Shown here: positions 1 to 9,900 of the stretch, piece after piece
Layout of the letters: every line of letters starts with the position of its first letter
Position numbering within the stretch: the stretch's first letter is position 1
IMG/VR virus record: IMGVR_UViG_3300009177_000047
Location: 1-55,359 of that record
Reading direction: 5' to 3' (one strand)
Length of the DNA stretch: 55,359 bases
Source of the DNA: a virus
Made by a program: the position numbers and the translations under genes
Notes under the pieces: generated by a model
Database searches by the model: none
Seen by the model: the letters and a program-made list of their open reading frames with translations, nothing else
What the model was told of the DNA's origin: nothing

Positions 1-3000
1 CAGGAGCTTGTCGAACGCGCCCGGCGCCCCCTTCTGGTGGATCATGCCCTGATAGAATTCGAACTGTTCGACTTCCGAAAGCACGAGGCTCGACAGATAG
101 TCACGGCTGTCGTAGCCGATGACGTGACGCGCGTGGTCGCGCAGCGTCGCGTTGTCCGCCTTCTCGATATCAAACATGGTCAGCAGATCGACAGCCGCCT
201 TGTCGAAGTTCGAGGCGATATCGTTGTCCAGCAGAATGTAGCCGGGGATGTCCAAACGTCCGGCCCAATCGGTGGACCGGCGTGCGCTCAAACGCAGGCG
301 CGGTTGACGCAGATTGAACAGCGGCGAGTAGATGATGTCGTTGAAGATCGTCGTGTTGCTGAAGACCAGAACGTGTTCGATTTCACCAATGTTCACGCGG
401 GCTCCGAACACGTCGGAGTTCTTCGATAGCAGCATCGCTTCGCCGTCGATTCGGTTCACCACCACGTCTTCGCGACGGATCGGCATACCGGCGCGGTCGG
501 TCATTCCGTAGACGCCGTTGATCGGGCTCAGCACGTCGAGAATGGTGCCGTGATCGGTGCTGAATTTCACACCAGTGGAACCCGGCGACAGGGCGATGAA
601 GTTACCCGGCTGCCAGTTGACTTGCGCCCATGCGAGGAATTCCTTCGTCGCCAGAGACCAGTCGAGCGGCTCTTGCGTATCCGGGTTGATCTGGTCGAAC
701 ACCCAGCCATGCGACACGAGATAGCGTTCGTAGCCGAGCAGGAAATCCGCGACCTGTTGGAAGGTCGTGAACACGGTGCCGTAAGGGATTGCAACGACAG
801 TCGGCTCGCCACGACCGTAGGTCACGACGCGCGGAGCTTGGGTCGGAACGTTCGAAAAAACTTCCCAGTATTGCTGGTCGAAAGTCGAACTGCTCGTGTG
901 ACCCTTGATGCACTTGTAGGTGGTCGAGCCGATGATGACGTTGATGCCAACCGGGTAGTAAGTGTTCGGACGCCATGCGTTGACGACCGGCTCCGGTGTG
1001 GTGGCCAGAGAGATGACGCCCTTCGGGCCATTTTGCAGGCCGGGGATCATGTAGAAGGTCGGCGTGCGAGTGTCGTAGCCGATCACGCGCCAGCCCATGC
1101 CGGTCCATTCGATCACGACGCCGCTGTAGATTTCTTCGCGGGTGGACGGAGAACGATAGAGGCGGATGCCAACATCTTCGGCCGGGACCAAACCAAAATT
1201 GTCGGCCAAAACGCGCAGGTTGTCGGACGTGGTGAAGCCCGCCATCTTGTGCGCCAAGTGAACGGCCAAGCCGCGAATGGACTCACCAAAATTGGAGGGC
1301 GCTTGGCCGCGTCCAACCATGTAGTCGCTGACCCATTGCTGGACGCCTTGCGCAACGACCTTGGAGCCGTCGGCATTGAGTTCGCCATGCACATAGATCG
1401 TGCTGTCCAGCGGGCGGTTGCCCGTCGGTTTGAAAATCCACTGACCGGTGTCGTCCTGCACGAGATTGGTGGTGTCCCACCCTTGTTCGACGAAGCGAGC
1501 AGGCTTGATGAGGAAGCTGACTTGAGCTTGCGCGAACGAATAGGATTGCGACAAACGCCACAGGCTTTCGACCGGACCAACGTCGCCCTGCTTCCACGGC
1601 GCCGTGGCCTGCTGATAGGTCGGGTCGCTAGGGATGATGGTGCACTGAATCGGGTTCAGCAGGTTGCCTTCGTCGTCCACGGGGATGACGAGATCGAGGT
1701 CGGGGCGCGCATAGCGCACGTCGGTGCCAGCACGCACACCCTCGCGGATCACGCCTTCACGGAGATCGTCCCACAGCTTCGTGTTGCCGCGCGTATACGG
1801 GGCCGGGCCATACTCGGCTTGCCACCAATCGGGCTTGTCGCAGAAGCCAAGCATTTCCCACGGCGCAAGGTGCGGCCGGTCGGTGTCGAACCACAACAGG
1901 TAGATGCCGCGCCAGTTGCCGGGGACCGGATTGCCTTCGCGGTCTAGCGACGAACTGAAGTTCCATGTGAACGGATTGGACGGATCGTAGCCATTGTTCG
2001 CGCGGTAATCGAGGCCGTTGATTTGCGACCAACGTTGGAAGAACGGAGCGAGCATCGCGTCGATTTCATCGCGCGAATAATTCAGGCCGTCGTCGTCAAC
2101 GAACTTGCTGCGAAGGTAGTGCTGAAGGTCGAACAGTGGGCGGACTTCGGTTTTGAACTGCGCCGGAATGTTGTCGTAGATGCGCTGTTCGAGCGCCAAC
2201 ATGATCGGGTCACGCATGTCGCCGAACGCCGGAACCGCAGTGCCGTCGTGGCCGCGCACGAACGTGATCGGCGTGCTGTAGGTGTCGTCGGTGTAGATGA
2301 GCGGCTTGCTCACGCACGCCAGACCGAACGCGGATGGTGTGGACGGAATGAAATACTGGCCGCCAGCCATGGTGCTGCCCGAGAACGGGAAATCGCTGGT
2401 CTTGTTCAGGCGCAGTTGATTCAGGATCGCCTCAACCCACGCCTCCGGCGGATCGGTGTCGTGCAGCGTCCCGGTCGCGCGGAAGTCCAAGATCGTCTGC
2501 ACGAACTTGTTGCGGAAGCGGGAGTATTCTTGCTCAGCGTAGCGCAGCGAGGCGGGTAGATCGTAGTTGCCGTTTGCCGACATGAGCATGGTCTTCAGTA
2601 GCGGAGAACGGTGCTGAAGAATCTTGTTGCCGTTGCCCAGAACCTTGGCCGTGTCGCGCCAATTGTTGACACTGTAAGGGTGGCCTTCGAAGCCAACCTG
2701 TTGCGTCATGATCTCGCTGAAATGGTCGAACCATTCGTTGCGGCTGATCTCGGTGACTTCGAGGTTGCCGGGGTTCGCTTGCAGGTTCAGCGGAATTTCA
2801 TAGACGCCATTGACCAGCGCTTGCGTGCTGGCGTTGGCGACCGGGAACCAGTTGTTGGAGAACGCCCCCGTGGTCTCATTCAGGATGTGGTGATAGTAGT
2901 AGCCGCCGACTTCCCCCGCCGCGTAGGTCACGCGGTTGACCACAGAATCGATCACGAAAATCGGCTGGGCATACGAGTTGACAACGATGGGGAAACCAAG

Positions 3001-4830
3001 CACCGCATCGGCCGTTCCGGTGCCGACCTTGTAGCTGAACAGCTTGCTGCCTTGGAAGTCCGTCTCGGGGTAGACATTGGCGTCGTTGAGCGCGTTCTCC
3101 GACGAATCGTAGAGCATGAACAACGGAGCATTTTCTCCGGTCTGAGCGATCTGCCACGAGATACCGTCGAACCAATATTCGACGGGATCGGTGAACACGC
3201 TGTCGGTCGGATGACCCACGCGCACGATGTCGCCGCGCTCCGGCTGACCTTCGAGCACGAGTTCGATCACGTCGGCAGTGGCGCCGCTCGGAAGCGGAGT
3301 GTCCGGGTTGGAAACGACACGATAGATGAGGTTGTTCAGGGCCGGTTCGTTGGACACAGCTTGGCGCACGAACAGGCGGTCGTTCGGTTGCAGAACGTAG
3401 CCGTCGTCCACGACCACGGAGCCCACAATCGAGCCGTCACTCATATGTGCGAAGAACTGGCCGTTGACATGCGAGAGGTAAACCTTGCCGGTATCCCACA
3501 CGCCGCTGTCGAACCCGTTCAGGTCCCAGTTGTCAACGACATCGACCGTCGTGTTCGAGAGCACGCCTTGCACGTCTTCCAGACGACGGGTGCCATAGTT
3601 GAACAGTTCGATGTTCGGGAGGAACTCGATGATCGGGCGCTTGGCGCGGCGATCCGCAAAGTCGTTGCCCGTCCAATCCAGAGAAGATTGGTGGACCCAC
3701 AGGTTGCGGCGCGTCCACGGGCTATCATCTTTCGACCGGCGGTCGATGACGATGTAGCGCGGCTCGGAGCCGCCGACGTTCATCGAATAATCCGGGGTCA
3801 TGTTGATGGACTGACCGACGCCGTCGATGATGAAGGTGCGGGCAGTTTCGACCGTCGTGCCGACACCGTCGATCAGGCGCACACGCTGGCCAGAAGTAGC
3901 GTTCGCGGCGTTGACAGCCGGAGCCCAGTTCAGGATGTCGAGCAGGAAGCGCGCCGACGCAGTGTGATCCGCGATGCAGACCCACATGCGATCAACGTCA
4001 TCTTCCCCGCGCGCCCACGTCAGTTCGCCGACTTTGTATTCGCGCGACAGGACGACGTAGTCATTCGTGTCGTTCAGACCAGCGTAGGTTGATTGCCACG
4101 TTAGGAACGGGGCGTAGGCGAGCGTCGAGAGGCCATCCACCACAGCCGTAATGTCGCCGTAGCGGATCGTTTCGATGTAGTCGCCAACCGACAATCCCGA
4201 GGTCGAGATAATGCAGTCGCCCAGAGTGTTGAGGTTGAAGGGCGTCTGCTTGCCGTTCACCAGAACGACGGGAACTTCACCATGGCCTTCGAACACGGCG
4301 TCGGCCGGGGGTAGAGCATAGGCGGTGGTGGCGGCGTTGCCGTCATAGACATAGAGCGCGCGGCGCGCGCGCATGTCGATTTTGGACGCGGTGTTTTCCT
4401 CGTCGGTGAGCGCACCCATCCAGACGTATTGGACGAAGTTGTTCAGCTTATCGAGATCGACCGGCGGCGCCCACGAGTAGTAGTCGCCCTCAAACAGACG
4501 GCTGTGATTGTTCACGGCCGCGCCTTGGGATTGCAGATAGTTGATGAGGTCGTCGTAGCACAGCGTGTCGGTAACGACGCCACCAGAATTGGCGCTAATC
4601 ATGGCCGGTTCAAGCTGATAGGCAGCGCGGTCGGCCGTCGGCTCCGCGAGGTAGAAATCTTTGTCCGGGTTATAGTAAACCGGCTTCTGCCCGATGTATC
4701 CGCTGATCGCTTCCGACTCACCCGGCTGGAACAGTTCATCAACGGTCGCGGCAAAGAAGTTCTTCAACGTATCCGATTGAAGGACCGCAGGAAGTTGATT
4801 AACTAGACGACGCTTTGGAGTTTTGGCCAT
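1..4830 (-). CDS. giant virion structural protein, baseplate/tail region (partial, C-terminus outside window)
   Basis: The frame is open from an ATG at 4830 to the window edge, giving at least 1610 residues. By-eye translation shows features I associate with very large structural proteins of T4-like phages: a stretch with HLAPWEMLGFCDKP and WWQAEYG, another with RPDLDLVIPVDDEGN, and near the window edge EQFEFYQGMIHQKG. A segment near residue 1275 (YYPVGINVIIG followed by TYKCIKG) looks like a CBM5/12-type carbohydrate-binding fold. It lies downstream of the gp25 and gp6-like genes on the same strand, where T4 carries its gp7/gp8 wedge genes, so a baseplate wedge role is likely but unproven. 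Several plus-strand ORFs opposite it are shadows. Two late-like octamers precede the start. Confidence 0.75.
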   Translation of the reverse strand, partial: MAKTPKRRLVNQLPAVLQSDTLKNFFAATVDELFQPGESEAISGYIGQKPVYYNPDKDFYLAEPTADRAAYQLEPAMISANSGGVVTDTLCYDDLINYLQSQGAAVNNHSRLFEGDYYSWAPPVDLDKLNNFVQYVWMGALTDEENTASKIDMRARRALYVYDGNAATTAYALPPADAVFEGHGEVPVVLVNGKQTPFNLNTLGDCIISTSGLSVGDYIETIRYGDITAVVDGLSTLAYAPFLTWQSTYAGLNDTNDYVVLSREYKVGELTWARGEDDVDRMWVCIADHTASARFLLDILNWAPAVNAANATSGQRVRLIDGVGTTVETARTFIIDGVGQSINMTPDYSMNVGGSEPRYIVIDRRSKDDSPWTRRNLWVHQSSLDWTGNDFADRRAKRPIIEFLPNIELFNYGTRRLEDVQGVLSNTTVDVVDNWDLNGFDSGVWDTGKVYLSHVNGQFFAHMSDGSIVGSVVVDDGYVLQPNDRLFVRQAVSNEPALNNLIYRVVSNPDTPLPSGATADVIELVLEGQPERGDIVRVGHPTDSVFTDPVEYWFDGISWQIAQTGENAPLFMLYDSSENALNDANVYPETDFQGSKLFSYKVGTGTADAVLGFPIVVNSYAQPIFVIDSVVNRVTYAAGEVGGYYYHHILNETTGAFSNNWFPVANASTQALVNGVYEIPLNLQANPGNLEVTEISRNEWFDHFSEIMTQQVGFEGHPYSVNNWRDTAKVLGNGNKILQHRSPLLKTMLMSANGNYDLPASLRYAEQEYSRFRNKFVQTILDFRATGTLHDTDPPEAWVEAILNQLRLNKTSDFPFSGSTMAGGQYFIPSTPSAFGLACVSKPLIYTDDTYSTPITFVRGHDGTAVPAFGDMRDPIMLALEQRIYDNIPAQFKTEVRPLFDLQHYLRSKFVDDDGLNYSRDEIDAMLAPFFQRWSQINGLDYRANNGYDPSNPFTWNFSSSLDREGNPVPGNWRGIYLLWFDTDRPHLAPWEMLGFCDKPDWWQAEYGPAPYTRGNTKLWDDLREGVIREGVRAGTDVRYARPDLDLVIPVDDEGNLLNPIQCTIIPSDPTYQQATAPWKQGDVGPVESLWRLSQSYSFAQAQVSFLIKPARFVEQGWDTTNLVQDDTGQWIFKPTGNRPLDSTIYVHGELNADGSKVVAQGVQQWVSDYMVGRGQAPSNFGESIRGLAVHLAHKMAGFTTSDNLRVLADNFGLVPAEDVGIRLYRSPSTREEIYSGVVIEWTGMGWRVIGYDTRTPTFYMIPGLQNGPKGVISLATTPEPVVNAWRPNTYYPVGINVIIGSTTYKCIKGHTSSSTFDQQYWEVFSNVPTQAPRVVTYGRGEPTVVAIPYGTVFTTFQQVADFLLGYERYLVSHGWVFDQINPDTQEPLDWSLATKEFLAWAQVNWQPGNFIALSPGSTGVKFSTDHGTILDVLSPINGVYGMTDRAGMPIRREDVVVNRIDGEAMLLSKNSDVFGARVNIGEIEHVLVFSNTTIFNDIIYSPLFNLRQPRLRLSARRSTDWAGRLDIPGYILLDNDIASNFDKAAVDLLTMFDIEKADNATLRDHARHVIGYDSRDYLSSLVLSEVEQFEFYQGMIHQKGAPGAFDKLL

Positions 4831-4834
4831 ACTG

Positions 4835-4867
4835 TATTTACGCCCCGATAAAGGTCGTATATTTAGC
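4835..4867 (-). promoter_or_regulatory. two late-promoter-like octamers before the giant structural gene
   Basis: On the minus strand GCTAAATA (4860-4867) lies 29 nt before the ATG at 4830, and CGTAAATA (4835-4842) lies 4 nt before it. Both resemble the T4 late promoter TATAAATA. The upstream copy has the spacing expected of a promoter. The nearer copy would leave almost no leader. Confidence 0.5.
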
Positions 4868-4921
4868 TTGGCGCAAAATCGCGATGGCGCGGCAACCAAC
4901 CCCCGATACGCATGAGGCTAC

Positions 4922-5326
4922 GTGTTGATTTACGTTCTTGAACCCGAAGAAATGAACGTTTTTGAAAAAATCATTGACGCAGAACACCAAGCTGTTTCGC
5001 CACTTCGTGATTTTTTCAAAAATCGTTACACGCCGATCACTCTCCGCGAAATGACGGAAGCAGGCAGGGCGTTTGATGAGATTTTGAAAGGACTGGTAGA
5101 GCGGCGACTCGTATCGGTCAGTTCACCGGCTCGTCCGCGCTACGTGTGGTCAAACGATGATTTCAAATATCGAGTTCCTACCAGCCAATATGACACGGCC
5201 ATACAGTGGGTGAAAGACAACTGCAAAAATTCGGTGGGGAGAATCGTTGTCTCAGAAAGACGGCCAATGGTGTTTTTGTTTGAAGATAGGCATATCGCAA
5301 GCATAGCCAAACTTTTTTTGACTTGA
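4922..5326 (+). CDS. small protein with strand-acidic-helix C-terminus (family A)
   Basis: This 134-residue protein starts at GTG 4922, with GAGG about 5 nt upstream; an in-frame ATG at 4952 is an alternative. The N-terminal half is helical and charged. The C-terminus reads PMVFLFEDRHIASIAKLF: a hydrophobic strand, an acidic turn and a short helix ending in KLF. The same pattern ends several other small proteins here (for example 22775-23197, 30394-30864 and 33653-33946). The gene is visibly more A/T-rich than its neighbours and stands alone in orientation between structural genes, which suggests recent acquisition. No function is recognised. Confidence 0.6.
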   Translation: MLIYVLEPEEMNVFEKIIDAEHQAVSPLRDFFKNRYTPITLREMTEAGRAFDEILKGLVERRLVSVSSPARPRYVWSNDDFKYRVPTSQYDTAIQWVKDNCKNSVGRIVVSERRPMVFLFEDRHIASIAKLFLT

Positions 5327-5333
5327 AAGCAGC

Positions 5334-5361
5334 TTGACAACTGTCATTTCCATGAGAGGAT
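5334..5361 (+). promoter_or_regulatory. sigma70-like promoter
   Basis: TTGACA (5334-5339) is separated by 16 nt from GAGGAT (5356-5361), a weak -10. It lies just before the small gene at 5396 and argues for that start rather than the in-frame ATG at 5360, which would overlap the -10. Confidence 0.4.
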
Positions 5362-5395
5362 GAACTTCTACGGAAACTACGGAAAGGAACGAGAA

Positions 5396-5653
5396 ATGCT
5401 GACCACCCAAGACTGCGCCTACGACAAGGACACGGGTCATCTCTACCTTTCCAGCGAACACACCGCCGGGGGCTTTCCTCGTGAGATCGTGATCGAGAGC
5501 ACGCACACCGGCCGCAAGGTCACCTTCGTGCCGATTTCGTTCGATCACCCCCGCTACGACGAAGATGGTTGGGATGGCGAGATGGCGATCTACGAGCCGC
5601 GCGATGCGAAGGCCGTGAACGCCCGTCTGCTCATCATCAGCCACGAGACCTAA
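5396..5653 (+). CDS. small acidic protein, unknown
   Basis: This 85-residue protein begins MLTTQDCAYD. I chose ATG 5396 because AAGGAACG lies just upstream and because the earlier in-frame ATG at 5360 sits on the presumed promoter. It is predicted soluble and beta-rich, with an acidic stretch (DHPRYDEDGWDGEM) near residues 55-68. It is the first of two plus-strand genes inserted between minus-strand structural genes. No family is recognised. Confidence 0.6.
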   Translation: MLTTQDCAYDKDTGHLYLSSEHTAGGFPREIVIESTHTGRKVTFVPISFDHPRYDEDGWDGEMAIYEPRDAKAVNARLLIISHET

Positions 5654-5667
5654 AAACGGAGGTGGCA

Positions 5668-5946
5668 ATGAGCACATCTATCGTCACTGCACTGCTCATC
5701 CTCACGAGCAGCGGCCAGAGCCAGAAAATCGAGTTCATCGACGCGAAGTCGTGTGCGGCGGTGGTCTGCGACCATCAGGCCGCGTGTGAGACGCTCGCCA
5801 AGAACAATGACTTCTTCCCGAGGGGCGTGGTCGAGGCGAAGTGCGTCACGCAGGTTTCGGCGGACGAGAACGATGCGCCGAAGTTTTTCACCGGCCCGTC
5901 GCCGTGGCATCACGCGGCGACTGCGCGGAAGCGCCGCCATCGTTGA
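5668..5946 (+). CDS. small cysteine-containing protein, possible export signal
   Basis: This 92-residue protein starts at ATG 5668 behind a strong GGAGG. Residues 4-16 are hydrophobic (SIVTALLILTSSG), but there is no positive N-terminus, so a signal peptide is only possible. Four cysteines follow in the middle (CAAVVC, later CETL and KCVT), which would suit disulfides if exported. The C-terminus is basic (ARKRRHR). The stop codon lies inside the left arm of the inverted repeat 5941-5990. No family is recognised. Confidence 0.6.
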   Translation: MSTSIVTALLILTSSGQSQKIEFIDAKSCAAVVCDHQAACETLAKNNDFFPRGVVEAKCVTQVSADENDAPKFFTGPSPWHHAATARKRRHR

Positions 5947-5990
5947 TATTCACTGCGCAGCAAATATAGCCGTTAGAGCGAATATCAACG
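5941..5990. terminator. inverted repeat between convergent genes, probable bidirectional terminator
   Basis: Perfect 11-bp arms (cgttgatattc 5941-5951 and gaatatcaacg 5980-5990) flank a 28-nt loop containing the palindrome CTGCGCAG. The stop codons of both convergent genes (5668-5946 and 5985-6212) lie inside the arms. A closely similar architecture occurs at 54392-54441. Confidence 0.6.
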
Positions 5991-6212
5991 GCAGATATTG
6001 ATGTCGAAAACGTCGTCGAACAGCCTCCGCGTCAGCGGGAAGAATGTCTGTGTCAGACGTGTCCACACCAGTAGGGCGAGGCAGTAGAAAGCCAGCAAGA
6101 CCACGATGCAGACGAATGCGACGCACGTCATCGCGACGAGCATGGTCATGGTCGAGACGAAGTCAGAGAACCGATCCAAAAGCGACAAAGCTTGGCGGTC
6201 ACTGTAGGCCAT
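5985..6212 (-). CDS. small single-span membrane protein
   Basis: This 75-residue protein has one strong hydrophobic segment (about residues 20-50: TMTMLVAMTCVAFVCIVVLL and onward) long enough for one or two membrane passes, with a basic C-terminal side. Its ATG overlaps the stop of the upstream gene as TAATG, so it is translated as part of the baseplate operon. A small membrane protein at this place could be a lysis or superinfection factor, but nothing specific is seen. Confidence 0.65.
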   Translation of the reverse strand: MAYSDRQALSLLDRFSDFVSTMTMLVAMTCVAFVCIVVLLAFYCLALLVWTRLTQTFFPLTRRLFDDVFDINICR

Positions 6213-6970
6213 TACCGGATGCGGAGGTTTGTCGCAGTGTTGGACTGGATGATGGTCACGTCGGAGACCTGAGCCGTCGAAATGAAGATTTCATCGGATC
6301 GTGCGCGCACTTCGAAGCCGTCGCCGAAGTTGGCGTCGCCCACGGTAGGCACGAGCACAATCGAGGCGATGATGTTCGCAAGCTGCTGGTGAATGTAGGC
6401 GGCGAGTTCCGTGAAATAGAACGTCTCCCCGAAGTCCCACATGTTGACCGAGAAATAGTTGTTGATCGCGCGGATCACTTGGCTGCTGATCTCGCCATCG
6501 CTGAGCGTCGAGTTCGCGACCTTGACCACCTTGAACTTGGCCTTCAGTTGGTCGTCGGCGCCGTTGCCGAACAGGAACTTGTATTTCGCCGGGCGCCAGA
6601 CGATCTGGTCGGAGAACATGCGGAACTCTTCGAACTGCTCGAACGCGAGGCGTAGGTCGAGTTCGGTCGGAGGAACCGGTAGGTCAGCCGGGTCCGCGCC
6701 CGCCTTGATCCATAGGCGCGTCAGGTAGTCGTATTCCGATGTCAGCACGAACAGGTCGTGCACGTTGGTTCGCGCCGGGTCGATCCGATGATCGTTGGAG
6801 GCGAAGTGCTTCCATTGGAACAGGATCGGCGGATGCGCCGGGGGCTTTGTCGTTTCCACGCCGTTGGCGGGCGACGTGCCCTGCTGCTTCAGCCGATAGA
6901 AGCGACCATTGCTCGTGACGATGGTGCCGACCGGCTCATACTGCGAATTTGGGTTCCAAGCATCGACCAT
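6212..6970 (-). CDS. baseplate-associated structural protein with CBM5/12-like N-terminus
   Basis: This is a 252-residue protein. Residues 4-37 (AWNPNSQYEPVGTIVTSNG, then FYRLK) have the W...Y..G..V...G..Y pattern of CBM5/12 chitin-binding-like domains. The C-terminal third (ETFYFTELAAYIHQQL, later DEIFISTAQVSDVTII) resembles the C-termini of baseplate wedge proteins in marine T4-like phages, from memory. It follows the gp6-like gene by 9 nt on the same strand, and its start has AAGG upstream. It does not look like T4 gp53. A structural baseplate role is likely; the exact T4 equivalent is uncertain. Confidence 0.65.
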   Translation of the reverse strand: MVDAWNPNSQYEPVGTIVTSNGRFYRLKQQGTSPANGVETTKPPAHPPILFQWKHFASNDHRIDPARTNVHDLFVLTSEYDYLTRLWIKAGADPADLPVPPTELDLRLAFEQFEEFRMFSDQIVWRPAKYKFLFGNGADDQLKAKFKVVKVANSTLSDGEISSQVIRAINNYFSVNMWDFGETFYFTELAAYIHQQLANIIASIVLVPTVGDANFGDGFEVRARSDEIFISTAQVSDVTIIQSNTATNLRIR

Positions 6971-6979
6971 GACGGACCT

Positions 6980-9900
6980 TTACGTAGTGATTTTGATCGC
7001 GAACGGCTGGTCGGTGTAGACGACGGAATTCGCCGAACCGTAAGACGCGCGGAGCGTGAAGTTGATGACCGTATTGTTCGCAACGCCTTGCACGTTGGGC
7101 GAATACAGTTCTGCTGTGCGGATCGTCGTCGGCGGCGACGAAGGGACGGTGACCAAGTCGGGACCGAAGTTCAGGCCGTTGGCGAAGTAGACGTTGGCGT
7201 TCGCCAGCGGGCCTTGGCCTGCCACGATAGTCAGGTAAATGTTGTTGGCCGAGCCGTCCGAAGTCGGGAAGAAACCGTGCGGACCCAGCGAGGTGCCGAG
7301 ACGCGGGTTGTAACCGATTGTGGCGACGCCGTTCGAAACCTGTGCGTTCCAGACCGGCGGGGAGTGCGAGGTCAGATCGAGGCTGAACTTACGATCCGTG
7401 TAGGTGTAGCCGTTGTTGGCGCGCAGCGTGAAGACGTAGGTTTCCGAAATCTGCGTCGCGTTGGATACGAGCGGCATCGTGCCCTTGAGCACGCCGTCGG
7501 CCGTGAGGAAAATGCCCGCCGGGAAGCTACCAGACGATTTGGTGTAGGTGAGCAAACGGTTGTCCGGGTCGATGGCAGTGAACTGCATCGAGATGACAGT
7601 GTCGGGCAGGAATGCGCCGATGCTGCCGAAATCGGTTTGCCATTCGGGAGCCGGGACGGCCGCAGATGCACGGATCGAGAAGCTACGGGGCGCCGAGATC
7701 ACGCCGTTGGTTGCCTGAACGCCGAACGACCAAGTCTGATCGCCACCGTCCGCCAGAGGCAGCAGGCCGGAGAAGACGCCGGTGGTTGCATCGAGCACCA
7801 CACCGTTCGCATCTGTGCCGCCCGGCAGCAGTTGCGAGTTGGCGAGATAAGTGATGGGCAAGCCCTGCGGATCGGTCGCCAGCAAGGTGCCGAAGACCTG
7901 TGTGCCTTCGGTCACGTCGAGAAGCGATCCAGCCGGGGTGATCCAAGTTGGCGCCAAAATTTCCTCCCACCAGTCTTGCCAGTCGGGGCTATCGCCGTTC
8001 GGGTTGCCGGGCTCTTGCGGATTCGGTGCACCGGTCCACGTCGCAGCGATGTTCGGGCCGCGCCCGATGCCATAGGTGAAAGCTCCGGCGCGCTGGACGA
8101 CCCAGCCGTTTTCGGCGTTGGTGTCGCTGGTCTTGATCCAGAATGTGTTCTCGCGGGTGGTGACCGAGTTCGCGCTAATTTGGAAAGCGACCGAACCGTC
8201 AGGATACGCATCACCACCGAGGTCGCGACGTAGCTGCTCGGTTTCGAAAACGTTCACGACACCGATCAACGGCTGATAGCCGAGGTCGGTGTTCTGCCAG
8301 AATAGATAGCGGCCTTGGTTGTGCGGGTCCGAGACGGATTCGAACGTCGTCGGATCATCCGGGTAGCCATTGAGGTTGTAGTCGGCGAACGACACCGTGA
8401 CACGCTTCGGATCGGCCGATCCGTTGCGGTTGATGTAGATGCGCTTGACGGCGAGATCGTAATTTTTCGGCAGAGGTTCTCCACCGTGCGAGGCGAACGA
8501 TTCGTTCGTCTTCATCACGCGGACATAGTCCATCGTGTCGGCGCCGGTCTCGGCATCGACCGTGCGACGGCCATCGTTATACCACTGGACCTTCTTCAGG
8601 CTCTCGAAGACATAGCGCAGACCGTTGGCCACAATCGACCAAATGCCGCCCGCGCCATAATCCACAGTCATCACTTTGAAGGAGGTCGCGTTGGGGACGA
8701 AGTCGGTGGACACCGGTGGATCAGTGACGATCCACGACGACAGACCCGAGTTCGGGTCCACAGCATAATCGAACCACAACACGAACGACTGGTTGTCGGT
8801 CAGGTAGGTTTCGATCAGCGTCGTTGTGGTGGAATCCAGACCCGAGTTGAAGCGGGGAATCAGACGGGTGATGGTCGATTTGTCGGGAATGCTCAGCGAC
8901 AGCGTGACCGGACCAGCCGTTCCGGCCGGAGGCGGCTCGGTGCCGTCGCCCGACATGTTGGCGATAGTCGCCCACACGCGCGAACCGTTGGATTCGAACT
9001 CAACGATGGCGCCTTCGACGAGGTAGGTGCTGGCGTTGGAGAAATAGCCGGTGCTGCTGAAGCTCACGTCCGCGTCGGCGCGGTTCCAGATGATCCCGGC
9101 GGGTGAATTCACGTCCGCCAAAATTTCGTCCGACTGATGCAGCAGATAGTCTTGCGCGTAATTCACCACCTCTTGGCGGTTGAGGGTCGGCTGAATGTAG
9201 ATGGAGACGATTTCCCCAGCAGACTGGGCGAGCGACACCGGCACTTCGGTGTAAATGTTGTAGGGCTCGCGGAAGAAGATGCCGTCGTCGGCGAACACGT
9301 CCACGTCCTGATAGGTGCCGGTCGGATCGTTCAGGTCGATGAAGCGCGAGTGGCCGGAATAGACGCGGTTGATCGCCTTCAGTTTCACAGCCAAGTTGGA
9401 TTGCAGCGGGAAGGTGTTGTAGTCCTCACCCGAGACCATGCGGTTCTGCGTCGCGTAGACCGACGGGGCACGGGCCTTGACCTGATCGTCGGTTTCGCGC
9501 GGAACCGAGTTCGACACTGCGACTTGCAGCGAGAACGTGAGGGTCAGGTTCTTCTTCACGCCCCGACGGTTGTAGTAGGGCAGCACCAGCTTGAGGCGGC
9601 TCATGTCCGTCGGGCGGATTTGATATTGGAGGCCGTTCGACGTGCGATAGAAGACGCGGATGTTGCCCGTCGGGACGTTGCCGAAGCGGCCGTCGGAGAA
9701 GCGGACGCTGACCGCGTCGTCGGTGCGCGTCAGCACCGAGAAAATGTCACGGATCACCGGGTCGTAGTTGTTGTAGGTGATGTTCTCGTTGAAGATCGCG
9801 GGGACCTTCGACCACGACTTGATGACCGACCCGCTGTCGGTGACCGTCTGAACCCACACGTCGGTGTCGTTGACGTTCGTGGTGTCGATGTCGAGGACGT

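Noticed and set aside
550-4092. Long plus-strand ORFs opposite the giant structural gene (550-1947, 2611-4092 and others)
   Set aside because: The minus frame is open over 4.8 kb with structural-protein features; the plus ORFs have typical antisense composition.
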